DNA of 64,000 nt from Rhodanobacter sp. C06 (GTDB lineage: Bacteria > Pseudomonadota > Gammaproteobacteria > Xanthomonadales > Rhodanobacteraceae), in assembly GCF_002001105.1 (NCBI RefSeq), contig NZ_MUNP01000041.1, positions 1 to 64,000 of the forward strand, given 5' to 3'. Below the pieces are notes generated by a model. It was not told where the DNA came from. It saw only the letters and a program-made list of their open reading frames with translations, and ran no database searches. Each line of letters begins with the position of its first letter. Position 1 is the stretch's first letter. A program made the translations under genes and the position numbers. Positions 53,280 to 61,552 of the stretch are shown in pieces.

Positions 53280-54041
53280 ATGCCACCAAGCCCCCCGACC
53301 GGACGATTGCGCCTGGTGCCTCGGCCGATCGCCGACGACGGCGATGCCACGCGATTCTGTTCCAGCTGCGCGTTCGCCGAGGCTTGCGTCGCGGTGGGCT
53401 ACGGCAAGCCGGAGTTGCTCGAACTGCACTGTCTGGTCGAACACGTGGGGCCGTTCCGCGCCGGCGAGCACGTGTTCCGCACCGGCGACCCGTTCCGCGC
53501 GATCTATGCGGTGCGCTTCGGCTCGGTGAAGACGCGGATGTTCGACCGCGACGGCAACGAGCAGGTGCTGGGCTTCTACCTGCCCGGCGAGGTGGTGGGG
53601 CTCAACGCGATCTACCCCGAGCATTTCCCCTGTGATGCCGTGGCGCTGGAAGACACCCAGTTCTGCCGCTTCTCCTTCCCCGCGATGAGCGCGCTGGCGT
53701 CGCGCCAACCGGCGGTGCAGCAGCACCTGTTCCGGCTGATCAGCAAGGAACTGGGCGCGGTGTCGCTGCTGGCCGGCGACCACAGCGCGGACGAGCGCAT
53801 GGCCGCGTTCCTGATCGACCTCTCGTCGCGCTACGCGGCGCGTGGCCTGCCCGCCACGCGCTTCCACCTCAGCATGTCGCGCGGCGACATCGCGAACTAC
53901 CTGCGGCTGGCCGCCGAGACGGTGAGCCGGGTGCTGGGACGGTTCCGCAGCCAGGGGCTGATCGCGCTGGAAGGCCGCGAACTGGTGCTGCTGCGCGAGG
54001 GCAGCTTGCGCGAACTCGGCGCCAGCCTGCTGCCGGAGTAG
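53280..54041 (+). CDS. FNR/Anr-type oxygen-sensing regulator
   Basis: A 253-residue CRP-family regulator. The four cysteines of the oxygen-labile [4Fe-4S] cluster are present: C27, C30, C36 in FCSSCAFAEAC and C118 in HFPCDAVALED. The cNMP-like barrel includes RTGDPFRAIYAVRFGSVKTR. The C-terminal helix-turn-helix MSRGDIANYLRLAAETVSRV has the ExxSR recognition pattern that reads TTGAT-N4-ATCAA half sites. It is the likely activator of nnrS and the cco genes. Start uncertain (53280, 53253 or GTG 53193). Its TAG stop is part of the repeat at 54038. Confidence 0.92.
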   Translation: MPPSPPTGRLRLVPRPIADDGDATRFCSSCAFAEACVAVGYGKPELLELHCLVEHVGPFRAGEHVFRTGDPFRAIYAVRFGSVKTRMFDRDGNEQVLGFYLPGEVVGLNAIYPEHFPCDAVALEDTQFCRFSFPAMSALASRQPAVQQHLFRLISKELGAVSLLAGDHSADERMAAFLIDLSSRYAARGLPATRFHLSMSRGDIANYLRLAAETVSRVLGRFRSQGLIALEGRELVLLREGSLRELGASLLPE

Positions 54042-54186
54042 GTCGGGATTCATCCCGGCGCGGATGGCCTTGCGCCCGTAGGTCGGGATTCATCCCGACG
54101 CGGATGGCTTCGTGTCCGGTAGGTCGGGATTCATCCCGACACGGCGCCGACACGAGACAGCGTTGTCGGGATGAATCCCGACCTAC
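54038..54186. repeat. GTAGGTCGGGATTCATCCCGAC repeats, three direct and one inverted
   Basis: Direct copies start at 54038, 54078 and 54119 (spacing 40-41 bp), and an inverted copy covers 54165-54186. Each contains the palindrome GTCGGGATTCATCCCGAC with CGGATGGC following copies one and two. The first copy forms the fnr-type gene's stop codon. They probably form hairpins in the fnr-nnrS gap. Confidence 0.85.
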
Positions 54187-54205
54187 GAGCGGTGCCCGCA
54201 GGCGA

Positions 54206-54219
54206 CTGATCCAGGTCAG
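54206..54219. promoter_or_regulatory. FNR/Anr-type box upstream of nnrS
   Basis: CTGATCCAGGTCAG fits the FNR/Dnr consensus TTGAT-N4-(A/G)TCAA with one mismatch at each outer end. It is centred about 62 bp before the nnrS ATG. A near-identical site lies at 63140-63153, and both are followed by GGCCGCG. Confidence 0.65.
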
Positions 54220-54274
54220 GGCCGCGCGGCCCACGCGCTGCCAACATGGGAGCGATCATCATCGTCAGGCTCCC

Positions 54275-55513
54275 ATGGACGCACCGACTTCCACCGTCAC
54301 GAACGACCCCGCCAGCCTGCTGGCGGCCGCGCCGCACCGTGCGCTGTTCCTCGCCGGCACCGTGGCGGTGCTGCTGACGATGACCTGGTGGACGCTGGAG
54401 CTGGCCGCGCTGCGCTTCGGCTGGGTGCGCTGGCCGCAGCCCACGATCCCGCCGGTATGGGGGCACGCCGTGCTGATCCAGTACGGCCTGTTTCCCCTCT
54501 TCATGTTCGGCTTCCTGATGACCACGTTCCCGCGCTGGATGGACGGGCCGCAGGTGCCGCCGCGGCGCTACCTGCCGGTGGCCGGTGGCGTGCTGGGCGG
54601 CTACGTGCTGGGCACGCTGGGCCTGCTCGGCATGCCGTTGCTGCTGAAGCTGGGTCTGGTGGTGATGCTGGCCGGTTACCTGGTGGGGGTGGGCACGCTG
54701 GCCGGAGTGCTGGCGAAGGCGGCGGACCGCAACCGGCACGGCTGGTCCTGCCTCGCGGCGTTCGGCGTGGGTACGCTGGGGCTGGTGCTGTTCCTCGCCT
54801 GGTTGCTGATTCCCGGCGTGTCGCCGGACGTGGCCTGGCTGGCGGTGAAGCTGGGCACGTTCGGTTTCCTGCTGCCGGTGTACTTCACGGTCTGCCATCG
54901 CATGCTGCCGTTCTTCAGCAAGAACATGGTGGCCGGCTACGCGATGTGGCGGCCGGCGTGGAGCCTGCCGGTGGCGTGGGTGCTGTTGCTGGCGCACGTG
55001 CTGCTGGACTGTGCCGGCCTGCCGCAGTGGCTGTGGCTCTGCGATCTGCCGCTGGCCGCGGTGTTCGCCACGCACTGGCTGATGTGGAAGCCGTGGCGCT
55101 GCCTGCGTCCGGGCCTGCTCGGCGTGCTGCATATCGCTTTCACCTGGTTGCCGGTCGCCTTCGTGCTGTTCTGCGTGCAGGATCTGGCGCTGGCGATTCG
55201 CGGTGAACAGGTGCTGGGCCTGGCGCCGCTGCATGCGCTGGCGATCGGCTTCTTCGGCTCGATGCTGGTGGCGATGGTGACCCGCGTCACCCACGGCCAT
55301 TCCGGCCGGCCGCTGCAGATGCACCCGGTGCCATGGCTGTGTTTCGTGCTGCTGCAACTGGTGGCATTCGTGCGCATCCGCGCCGAACTGGGCGGCGACC
55401 GCTACCTGTGGCTGGTAATCGCCGGTGCGGGCTGGCTGCTGGCGTTCCTGCCGTGGGTGCTGCGCTCGGCTTGGATCTACCTCACGCCGAGGGCGGACGG
55501 CAAGCCGGGCTGA
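54275..55513 (+). CDS. nnrS: NnrS family heme-copper membrane protein
   Basis: A 412-residue protein with about 12 membrane helices. NnrS motifs: WGHAVLIQYGLFPLFMFGFL, followed by TTFPRWM, then FFSKNMVAGYAMWRPAW and a His-rich VTRVTHGHSGRPL. NnrS proteins relieve nitric-oxide/iron stress and are usually under NO or FNR-type control. The FNR-type box at 54206 and the regulator gene just upstream fit this. A CopD-like protein gene follows 10 bp downstream. Confidence 0.93.
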   Translation: MDAPTSTVTNDPASLLAAAPHRALFLAGTVAVLLTMTWWTLELAALRFGWVRWPQPTIPPVWGHAVLIQYGLFPLFMFGFLMTTFPRWMDGPQVPPRRYLPVAGGVLGGYVLGTLGLLGMPLLLKLGLVVMLAGYLVGVGTLAGVLAKAADRNRHGWSCLAAFGVGTLGLVLFLAWLLIPGVSPDVAWLAVKLGTFGFLLPVYFTVCHRMLPFFSKNMVAGYAMWRPAWSLPVAWVLLLAHVLLDCAGLPQWLWLCDLPLAAVFATHWLMWKPWRCLRPGLLGVLHIAFTWLPVAFVLFCVQDLALAIRGEQVLGLAPLHALAIGFFGSMLVAMVTRVTHGHSGRPLQMHPVPWLCFVLLQLVAFVRIRAELGGDRYLWLVIAGAGWLLAFLPWVLRSAWIYLTPRADGKPG

Positions 55514-55523
55514 AGGAGGCGCC

Positions 55524-55976
55524 GTGCAGGAACTGATCGCGCCGTATTACCCGTGGATCGTGCTGGTGCACCTCGCCTGCGCCATCGTGTTCGTGGGCGC
55601 GGTGGCCTTCGAGGTGTTCGTGCTGGAGGGCTTGCACAAGCGCTTCGACGTCGTCGTCATGCAGCAGATCGAGGGCGCGGTGATGGCGCGGGTGCGTCGT
55701 TACATGCCGTACGTGGTGCTGGTGCTGTTCGTCAGCGGCGGCATGCTGCTCGACCTGCGCTGCAACGGCATCCAGTGCATCGGCACGACGCGCTTCGGCT
55801 GGTTCCTGCTGCTCAAGGTGGCGCTGGCGCTGGGCGTGCTCGGCGTGTTCGTCAACGCGGTATGGGTCGGCGCGCGCGGCAGGATGAATGCGTGCCGTTT
55901 CCGTTACACGCACCGCATCGTGCTGGCGCTGATGGCGGCCATCGTCTTTCTGGCCAAGACCATGTTCTACTTGTAG
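55524..55976 (+). CDS. Small four-helix membrane protein (CopD-like)
   Basis: A 150-residue protein with four membrane helices. His residues lie in helix 1 ([20 protein letters not shown]) and near the last helix ([19 protein letters not shown]), a pattern like CopD/DUF2269-type cytochrome-b-fold proteins. The [15 protein letters not shown] loop carries two cysteines. GTG start 55524 follows AAGGAGGC, and only 10 bp separate it from nnrS, so the two are co-transcribed. It may support heme- or copper-dependent NO tolerance (inference). Confidence 0.75.
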   Translation: MQELIAPYYPWIVLVHLACAIVFVGAVAFEVFVLEGLHKRFDVVVMQQIEGAVMARVRRYMPYVVLVLFVSGGMLLDLRCNGIQCIGTTRFGWFLLLKVALALGVLGVFVNAVWVGARGRMNACRFRYTHRIVLALMAAIVFLAKTMFYL

Positions 55977-56004
55977 ACCCCCTTTCCCCATTACGAGGTG
56001 CGTC

Positions 56005-56505
56005 ATGTCCACAGTCCATTTCAAGGGTCAGCCGGTACGCGTCGACGGCAGCTTCCCGGCGGTCGGCAGCCAGGCGCCGGCGTTCCACCTGGTCGGCGGC
56101 GACCTGTCCGAGGTCACGCTGGTCAACCATGCCGGCAAGCGCAAGGTGCTGAACATCTTCCCCAGCGTGGACACCGGCGTGTGCGCCACCTCGGTGCGTC
56201 GCTTCAACGAGCTGGCGGCGAAGCTGGCCAACACCGTGGTGCTGTGCATCTCCGCCGACCTGCCGTTCGCGCAGGGCCGCTTCTGCGGCGCCGAGGGCAT
56301 CGGGAACGTGCAGATGCTGTCGCTGATGCGCGGGCGCGAGTTCCTCCGCGACTACGGCGTGGCGATCGCCGACGGCCCGCTGGCAGGCGTGGCCGCCCGT
56401 GCGGTGGTGGTGCTGGATGCGCACGACAAGGTGATCCACGCGGAGCTGGTGGACGAGATCACGCATGAGCCGAATTACGACGCGGCGCTGAAGGCGCTGG
56501 GCTGA
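56005..56505 (+). CDS. tpx: Thiol peroxidase (peroxiredoxin)
   Basis: A 166-residue atypical 2-Cys peroxiredoxin reducing hydroperoxides with thioredoxin. Peroxidatic C60 sits in [16 protein letters not shown] and the resolving C94 in [13 protein letters not shown], the same spacing as E. coli Tpx. The extra C81 ([12 protein letters not shown]) is common. 28 bp downstream of the CopD-like gene, so possibly in the nnrS transcript. A strong bidirectional terminator follows. Confidence 0.95.
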   Translation: MSTVHFKGQPVRVDGSFPAVGSQAPAFHLVGGDLSEVTLVNHAGKRKVLNIFPSVDTGVCATSVRRFNELAAKLANTVVLCISADLPFAQGRFCGAEGIGNVQMLSLMRGREFLRDYGVAIADGPLAGVAARAVVVLDAHDKVIHAELVDEITHEPNYDAALKALG

Positions 56506-56533
56506 GCGGCCCGCTGCGCAACCTGCCGTATGC

Positions 56534-56567
56534 GAAGAAGCCCGCCGGGTGACCGGCGGGCTTCTTC
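56534..56567. terminator. Bidirectional intrinsic terminator, tpx / globin
   Basis: A perfect 15-bp stem GAAGAAGCCCGCCGG / CCGGCGGGCTTCTTC with a GTGA loop, between the convergent tpx and globin genes. The GAAGAA/TTCTTC outer part gives a modest U-rich tail in each direction. Confidence 0.85.
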
Positions 56568-56592
56568 GGGCCAGGCGCCGAGAAAGAGCGAT

Positions 56593-57000
56593 TCAGGAGT
56601 GGATGCCCACCACCGGAATGCCGAGCGGCCGCGCGTCCAACCGGTCGGGCAGGCCCATGCCCATGCGCAGGCTGCGGCCGATGCGTTCGGCGTAGTCGAG
56701 CATCTGCACGGCGTCGTCCGCATCCAGCACCTCGGCCGTGGTCTCGCGCCACAGCTCCAGCCAGCGCACGAAGTGCTCGGCTCGGATCGCCGGCTGGCCA
56801 CGGTGCACGGCCATCGGATTGCCGCGATAGCTGGCCGCGCGCAGCGCCACCGAACACCAGAACGCGGTGAGCAGGCGCTTGTGTTCGGGCCAGTCGTGCA
56901 CGGCGGCGTTGAAGATCGGACCGATGGCGGGATCGGCGCGCACCTTGTCGTAGAAGCGGTCGACCAGGGTGGCGATGCGGGTTTCGTCCAGCGTGCTCAT
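56593..57000 (-). CDS. Group III truncated hemoglobin
   Basis: A 135-residue globin of the bacterial group III type. Core segments are LVDRFYDKVRADPAIGPIF, the proximal-histidine region FVRWLELWRETTAEVL preceded by RAEH, and AFWCSVALRAASYRGNPM with Tyr in the distal pocket. It lacks the glycine motifs of groups I and II, as expected. Likely roles are NO/O2 chemistry near the high-affinity oxidase. It overlaps ccoS by 4 nt and is the last gene of the cco operon. Confidence 0.88.
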   Translation of the reverse strand: MSTLDETRIATLVDRFYDKVRADPAIGPIFNAAVHDWPEHKRLLTAFWCSVALRAASYRGNPMAVHRGQPAIRAEHFVRWLELWRETTAEVLDADDAVQMLDYAERIGRSLRMGMGLPDRLDARPLGIPVVGIHS

Positions 57001-57185
57001 GGCGTGTTTGTCGTGTCTTCGGTCGCGGCCGGCGTGGTGTCCGGCGCGGGTTCGTCCAGCAGGGGCAGGATGCCGGGCGTATCGAGGTCGTCGAACTGCT
57101 GGTGGTTCACCGCCCAGAAGAACAGCGCCACGCCAACGATCACCACCAAGGCGGTCACCGGGATCAACACCAGCAGGATGTTCAT
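56997..57185 (-). CDS. ccoS: cbb3 oxidase maturation protein CcoS
   Basis: A 62-residue single-pass membrane protein. ILLVLIPVTALVVIVGVALF is followed by FWAVNHQQFDDLDTPGILPL, the CcoS signature with the conserved Q(F/Y)DDL. Needed for cofactor insertion into CcoN. Its ATG overlaps the ccoI stop by 4 nt. The C-terminal tail is acidic and Thr/Pro-rich. Confidence 0.93.
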   Translation of the reverse strand: MNILLVLIPVTALVVIVGVALFFWAVNHQQFDDLDTPGILPLLDEPAPDTTPAATEDTTNTP

Positions 57186-59407
57186 GCGCGCAGCTCCTGT
57201 CGCGGTTCGTTGCCGTCGCGACCGGCGCGCAGCGCGTTCAGCACCACCGCGAGCGAGCTGAGCGACATGCCGATGCCGGCCAGCCACGGCGGCACGAAAC
57301 CGAACGCGGCGAACGGCACCGCGCACAGATTGTAGGCCAACGACCAGCGCCGACCCTGCGCCACGATCCGTTGCACCTCGCCCGCGATGCTGCGGGCGCG
57401 GGTGAGGCCTTCGAGACGGTCGTCCATCAGCAGCAGGTCGGCCTGCGCCTGCGCGAGGCCGGTGCCGCCGGCCAGCGCGGCGGAGACATCGGCGCCGGCG
57501 AGGATCGGCGCGTCGTTGCTGCCGTCGCCCACCGCGAGCACCACGTGGCCGGCGGCGCGCAGTTCGCGCAGCCGGGCCAACTTGTCGTCGGGACTCTGGC
57601 GTGCGCGCCAGTCGGCGATGCCGAGCATCTGGGCCAGTGCGGCCACGCGTTCCGGCGTGTCGCCGCTGGCGATGCGGGATGCGATGCCTTCGGTGCGCAG
57701 CGCGTCCAGCGTGGCCTGCGCGTCGTGGCGCGGGCGTTCGGCGAGGCGGAAGGCGGCGATGGCGCCATCCGCGTCGGCCAGCAGCAGGCCATCGCGTTGG
57801 CGCTCAATGGCCAGCGCGTGACCCAGCGCGAAGTCGGCGCGGCCCAGGCGCAGCGCGCGACCGGCCACCGTGCCGCGCAGCCCGGCGCCGGCCACGGCCT
57901 CGACCCGCTCGGCCTGCCGCGCGGGCCCCAGCCCGCAGGCGGCATCGGCGAGCGCGCGGGCCAGCGGGTGTGAGCTTTGGCGGGCCAGCGCGGCGGCCAG
58001 CGCCAGCACTTCTTCGCGGGTTTCGCCGCGCAGCGGCTCGATGCCGGCGAGATCCAGCCGCGGCACGCCCAGCGTGCCGGTCTTGTCGAACAGCGCGATG
58101 TCCACATGCGCGAGGCGGGTGAGCGCGGTGGCATCGGTCACCAGCACGCCGTGGCGCGCCAGCGCGGTCAGCGCGCGGGTGAATGCGGCCGGTGCGGTGA
58201 GCGCGAAGGCGCAGGGGCAGGCCACCACCAGCACGGCGAGCGCGGCGTCGAAGGCGCGCGCGGGATCGAACAGCAGCCAGCCCAGCGCGGTGAGCGCCGT
58301 CAGCAGCAGCACGCGCGCCACGAAGCGGGCGATCTCGCGGTCGCTGGCCGTGGCGAAGCTGCGCGCCGCACGTGCGCGGACGGCCAGCGCGCCGATGCGT
58401 GCCACCGCGGTGGCCGCGCCGCTGTGTTCCACGCGCAGCGGCACTGGTCCGTCCAGCAGCAGGCTGCCGGCCACCAGGCGTTCGCCGCGGCGACGCAGGA
58501 CGGGGCGCGATTCGCCGGTGAGCAGGGCCTCGTCCAGCTGCGCGGAATCCGCTTCCAGCACGCCGTCGGCGGGCACGGTGGCGCCTTCGGCGACGTGCAC
58601 GCGGTCGCCGGCGCGCAGTGCCAGCGCGGGCACGGTTTCCAGCGTGCCGTCGGCGGCGATGCGTTGCGCCAGCAGTGGCGCGGCATCGATCGCGGCGTCG
58701 CCCTGCGCATTGCCGTGATGGCGCGCGCGCAGCTCCACGTAGCGCGCGACCAGCAGCAGGAACACGAACATGCTCACCGAGTCGAAGTAGACCTCGCCCG
58801 CGCCGCGCAGCGTGTTGGTCGCGCTGGCAAGGAACACCAGCGCCACCGCCAGCGCCACCGGCAGGTGGATGCCGAACTGGCGTTCGCGCAGCTCGTGCAC
58901 GGCACCGGTGAAGAAGGGCCGGGCGGAATAGGCCACCAGCGGGATGGTGGTGAGGAAACCCAGCCAGCGGAACAGGCCGCGGGTGGTGAAATCCACGAAG
59001 TCGACCGCGCCGATGTAGATGACGAAGGCGTAGGTCATCACCTGCATCATGCACATGCCGGCGACCAGCAGGCGCTTCAGCGCATCGTGCAGTTCGGTGG
59101 CGCGAGTGTCGTCGGCGTCGTCGTGGGGCAGCGGCTGGGCCGGGCAGTGCAGCGCGGTGCAGCGCTCGACCAGCGCATCCAGCGAGAGTCGGCGCGCGTC
59201 CCACACCACGCGCAGGCGGCGGGCGGCGGGCAGGATCGCCACGCGCTCGACGCCGGGCAGGGCGCGGATCGCCTGTTCCAGCGCCAGTGCGCGGCGCGGT
59301 TCACCGAGTGCATCCACGCGCAGCGCCACTTCGCTGCGGCCATCGCGGCGCGGTCGCAGCACCTGGGCGAGCAGCAGCGGGTGGGCCCAGACGGCGTGTG
59401 CGTTCAT
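57182..59407 (-). CDS. ccoI: cbb3 oxidase copper P-type ATPase CcoI
   Basis: A 741-residue P1B-ATPase delivering copper to the cbb3 oxidase. The membrane CPC motif is VVACPCAFALTAP, the phosphorylated Asp is in LFDKTGTLGVPRL, the dephosphorylation motif is LLTGESRPV, and the ATP-binding hinge is AVGDGSNDAPILAGADVS. GMCMMQVMTYAFVIYIG is the typical CcoI helix. The N-terminal HMA-like fold is present (ALALEQAIRALPGVERVAI) but lacks the CxxC copper site and any Cys-rich leader. It overlaps ccoS and the upstream FixH-like gene by 4 nt. Confidence 0.93.
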   Translation of the reverse strand: MNAHAVWAHPLLLAQVLRPRRDGRSEVALRVDALGEPRRALALEQAIRALPGVERVAILPAARRLRVVWDARRLSLDALVERCTALHCPAQPLPHDDADDTRATELHDALKRLLVAGMCMMQVMTYAFVIYIGAVDFVDFTTRGLFRWLGFLTTIPLVAYSARPFFTGAVHELRERQFGIHLPVALAVALVFLASATNTLRGAGEVYFDSVSMFVFLLLVARYVELRARHHGNAQGDAAIDAAPLLAQRIAADGTLETVPALALRAGDRVHVAEGATVPADGVLEADSAQLDEALLTGESRPVLRRRGERLVAGSLLLDGPVPLRVEHSGAATAVARIGALAVRARAARSFATASDREIARFVARVLLLTALTALGWLLFDPARAFDAALAVLVVACPCAFALTAPAAFTRALTALARHGVLVTDATALTRLAHVDIALFDKTGTLGVPRLDLAGIEPLRGETREEVLALAAALARQSSHPLARALADAACGLGPARQAERVEAVAGAGLRGTVAGRALRLGRADFALGHALAIERQRDGLLLADADGAIAAFRLAERPRHDAQATLDALRTEGIASRIASGDTPERVAALAQMLGIADWRARQSPDDKLARLRELRAAGHVVLAVGDGSNDAPILAGADVSAALAGGTGLAQAQADLLLMDDRLEGLTRARSIAGEVQRIVAQGRRWSLAYNLCAVPFAAFGFVPPWLAGIGMSLSSLAVVLNALRAGRDGNEPRQELRA

Positions 59408-59610
59408 CGCGGCGGTTCGTGGCTGCTGTGCGCGCTGGCGGGCACGCCGAACACGGTGTGCGTGGTTTCCAGCGGGATGTCGGCGCTGCGCGCGCTTGCC
59501 ACGATGATCCACACGCAGCCGGCCAGCGAGGCGACGAACACCGCTATGCCCAGCCACAGGATCGGCTGGCGGTACCAGCGGCTTTCCGCGTCAGTCCGTG
59601 GCGCCGGCAT
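59404..59610 (-). CDS. Short membrane protein in ccoH/fixH position
   Basis: A 68-residue protein with one membrane helix (ILWLGIAVFVASLAGCVWII) and a short periplasmic tail (SADIPLETTHTVFGVP). It occupies the place of ccoH/fixH between ccoP and ccoI, but is far shorter than the usual 150-170 residues, so only the anchor part is represented. It starts at ATG 59610, inside the ccoP end (20-nt overlap), and overlaps ccoI by 4 nt. Functional equivalence is uncertain. Confidence 0.7.
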   Translation of the reverse strand: MPAPRTDAESRWYRQPILWLGIAVFVASLAGCVWIIVASARSADIPLETTHTVFGVPASAHSSHEPPR

Positions 59611-60502
59611 CGGGGTGCGACAGGTGGTAGACATAGGCCGCCAGCACGTGGATCTGCGCATCGCTTAGGCGCTTGTCCCAGTTCGGCATGTGGCCTTGGC
59701 GACCGTCGTGGATGGTCTTGGTGATATCCGCCAGCGTGCCGCCGTGCAGCCAGATGTGGTCGGCGAGGTTGGGTGCGCCCACCGCCTGGTTGCCCTTGCC
59801 GTCGGGGCCGTGGCAGGCCGCGCAGGTGGTCTTGAAGATCGGCTCGGCGGCGGCCGCCATCTTCGCGTCGTGCGGCGAGCCGGACAGGCTCAGCACGTAT
59901 TGCGCGAGATTGGCCACGTTCTGCTCGCCCAGGCTGGCCCAGGGCGGCATCACGCCGGCGCGGCCGTCGTGGATCGAGGTGGTGATGTCCTTGCCGTTGC
60001 CGCCGTAGAGCCAGTCCTGGTCGGTGAGGTCGGGTGCGCCGAGCTGCTGGTTGCCCTTGCCGCTGCGCTGGTGGCAGGCCGCGCAGTTGTCCTCGAACAG
60101 CACCTGGCCGAGCTGCCGCGCGGCAGGGTCGCCGGCCAGCTGCTCGGGCGTGTACAGCGCGAAGCGCTGCATCAGCGGCTCCAGCTTCGCCTCGTTGGCG
60201 GCCTGCTCGCCGGCCAGCTGGCCGTGCGAGGTCCAGCCCAGCGCGCCCTTGTGGTTGCCGAAACCGGGGTACAGCACGAGGTAGATGAAGGCGGCCACGA
60301 ACATCGCGCCGGAGAACAGGATCCACCACATCGGCAGCCGCCGCACGCCCTCGCGCAGCACGCCATGCGCCCACACATGGCCGCTGGTGCCGTCGGGCTG
60401 GGTGGGAATCTTCGCGCGCGGTCCCCACAGGAACAGGAAGAAGGTGATGCCGAGGTTCAACACCACCAGGAACATCACCCACAACGACCAGCCGGTGCTC
60501 AT
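59591..60502 (-). CDS. ccoP: cbb3 cytochrome c oxidase subunit III (CcoP)
   Basis: A 303-residue diheme c-type cytochrome. There are two N-terminal helices (WVMFLVVLNLGITFFLFLWG; WWILFSGAMFVAAFIYLVLY). Two heme sites follow: CAACHQRSGKG at about 140 and CAACHGPDGKG at about 230, with axial Met in MPPW and MPNW loops. It takes electrons from soluble cytochromes to CcoO and CcoN. Overlaps ccoQ by 4 nt. Confidence 0.96.
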   Translation of the reverse strand: MSTGWSLWVMFLVVLNLGITFFLFLWGPRAKIPTQPDGTSGHVWAHGVLREGVRRLPMWWILFSGAMFVAAFIYLVLYPGFGNHKGALGWTSHGQLAGEQAANEAKLEPLMQRFALYTPEQLAGDPAARQLGQVLFEDNCAACHQRSGKGNQQLGAPDLTDQDWLYGGNGKDITTSIHDGRAGVMPPWASLGEQNVANLAQYVLSLSGSPHDAKMAAAAEPIFKTTCAACHGPDGKGNQAVGAPNLADHIWLHGGTLADITKTIHDGRQGHMPNWDKRLSDAQIHVLAAYVYHLSHPDAGATD

Positions 60503-60678
60503 CGCGGCTTCTCCTGTGTCGGGTCGACAGTGGGATCGTCGTCCTGCATTGGCAGCTGCGCCATCTGGTCGAACACGGGTTTGTGGTACTTGCGCCAGGC
60601 CCAGATCCAGATGCCGATGAAGCTCACCATCATCAGCACGATCATCACGCCGGCCAGATGGCCCCAGAACGGACTCAT
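60499..60678 (-). CDS. ccoQ: cbb3 oxidase small subunit CcoQ
   Basis: A 59-residue single-helix protein: GHLAGVMIVLMMVSFIGIWI, then WAWRKYHKPVFDQMAQLPM and an acidic tail. Size, position between ccoO and ccoP, and 4-nt overlaps on both sides identify CcoQ, which stabilises the oxidase complex. Confidence 0.92.
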   Translation of the reverse strand: MSPFWGHLAGVMIVLMMVSFIGIWIWAWRKYHKPVFDQMAQLPMQDDDPTVDPTQEKPR

Positions 60679-61322
60679 GGCGCACCTCCATCGCTGGCCG
60701 GCGCCGCGGCGGTCGGTTCGTTCTTGATGCCCAGGCCCTGCAGGTAGGCGATCAGCGCGTCCATCTCGGTCTTGCCCTTGACCGCCTCGGGCGCGGCGGC
60801 GATGTCGGCGTCGCTGTACGGGTCGCCCAGCTTGCGCAGCACGCGCATGCGCGCCTGGATGTCGGCACCGTCGATGCCGGCCTTCGCCAGCCACGGGTAG
60901 CCGGGCATGTTGGATTGCGGCACCACGCTGCGCGGGTCCAGCAGGTGCATGCGCTGCCAGTCGTCGGAATACTTGCCGCCCACGCGGGCGAGGTCCGGCC
61001 CGGTGCGCTTGGAACCCCACTGGAACGGCCGGTCGTAGACCGATTCCTCGGCGGTGGAGTAGTGGCCGTAGCGCTGCGTCTCGAAACGCAGCGCGCGGAT
61101 CATTTGCGAGTGGCACAGGTAGCAGCCCTCGCGCACGTAGACGTCCTTGCCGGCCAGCCGCAGCGGGTCGTACGGATGCACGTTCGCCGGCGCCTTGAGC
61201 GAATGCGCCTCGACGAACAGCGGGGTGATCTCGGCGAGGCCGCCCAGCGAGACCATGATCGCGATGCCGATGCCGAGCAGGCCGGCGTGCTTCTCGATCG
61301 CTTCGAAATGCCTGTAGGCCAT
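60675..61322 (-). CDS. ccoO: cbb3 cytochrome c oxidase subunit II (CcoO)
   Basis: A 215-residue membrane-anchored monoheme cytochrome c. The N-terminal helix is LLGIGIAIMVSLGGLAEITP. The heme motif is REGCYLCHSQMIRALRFETQ, followed by RYGHYSTAEES, and the axial Met is in PQSNMPGYPWL. Matches CcoO in length. Unusually, 230 bp with two repeat units separate it from ccoN. Confidence 0.96.
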   Translation of the reverse strand: MAYRHFEAIEKHAGLLGIGIAIMVSLGGLAEITPLFVEAHSLKAPANVHPYDPLRLAGKDVYVREGCYLCHSQMIRALRFETQRYGHYSTAEESVYDRPFQWGSKRTGPDLARVGGKYSDDWQRMHLLDPRSVVPQSNMPGYPWLAKAGIDGADIQARMRVLRKLGDPYSDADIAAAPEAVKGKTEMDALIAYLQGLGIKNEPTAAAPASDGGAP

Positions 61323-61342
61323 GATTGAGCTCTACCTGAGAA

Positions 61343-61552
61343 GTGCGGCCATGGATGGCCGCGGTTGGACTGGCAGGAATCGGCTGCCTTCCCGAAATCG
61401 GAATCCGGTCGAAGCGGCGCTCATGGACGAACGCATCAGGTGAACCAGTGTGGCCATGGATGGCCGCTGTTGGACTTTCTGGATCAGATTGCCTTCCCAC
61501 AGCGGGAACCTGGTCGAAGCGGCGATCACGGACGAGCGCATTGGTTTACCTC
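61343..61552. repeat. Tandem 105-bp repeat between ccoN and ccoO
   Basis: Two diverged units, 61343-61447 and 61448-61552, each beginning GTG(C/T)GGCCATGGATGGCCGC and containing CCTTCCC and GGTCGAAGCGGCG blocks in the same order. The palindrome GCGGCCATGGATGGCCGC links them to the REP-like family at 1352 and 63599. They fill the entire ccoN-ccoO gap and would form hairpins in the operon mRNA. Confidence 0.8.

Noticed and set aside
54038-54186. Possible CRISPR array (about 22-bp repeats, 18-bp spacers)
   Set aside because: Only three direct copies, one inverted copy, internal palindromes, spacers too short and partly identical, and no cas genes.
54247-54275. Hairpin TGGGAGC/GCTCCCA covering the nnrS start as a translational switch
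   Set aside because: The expected FNR-dependent transcription start (~54254) would exclude the left arm from the mRNA.
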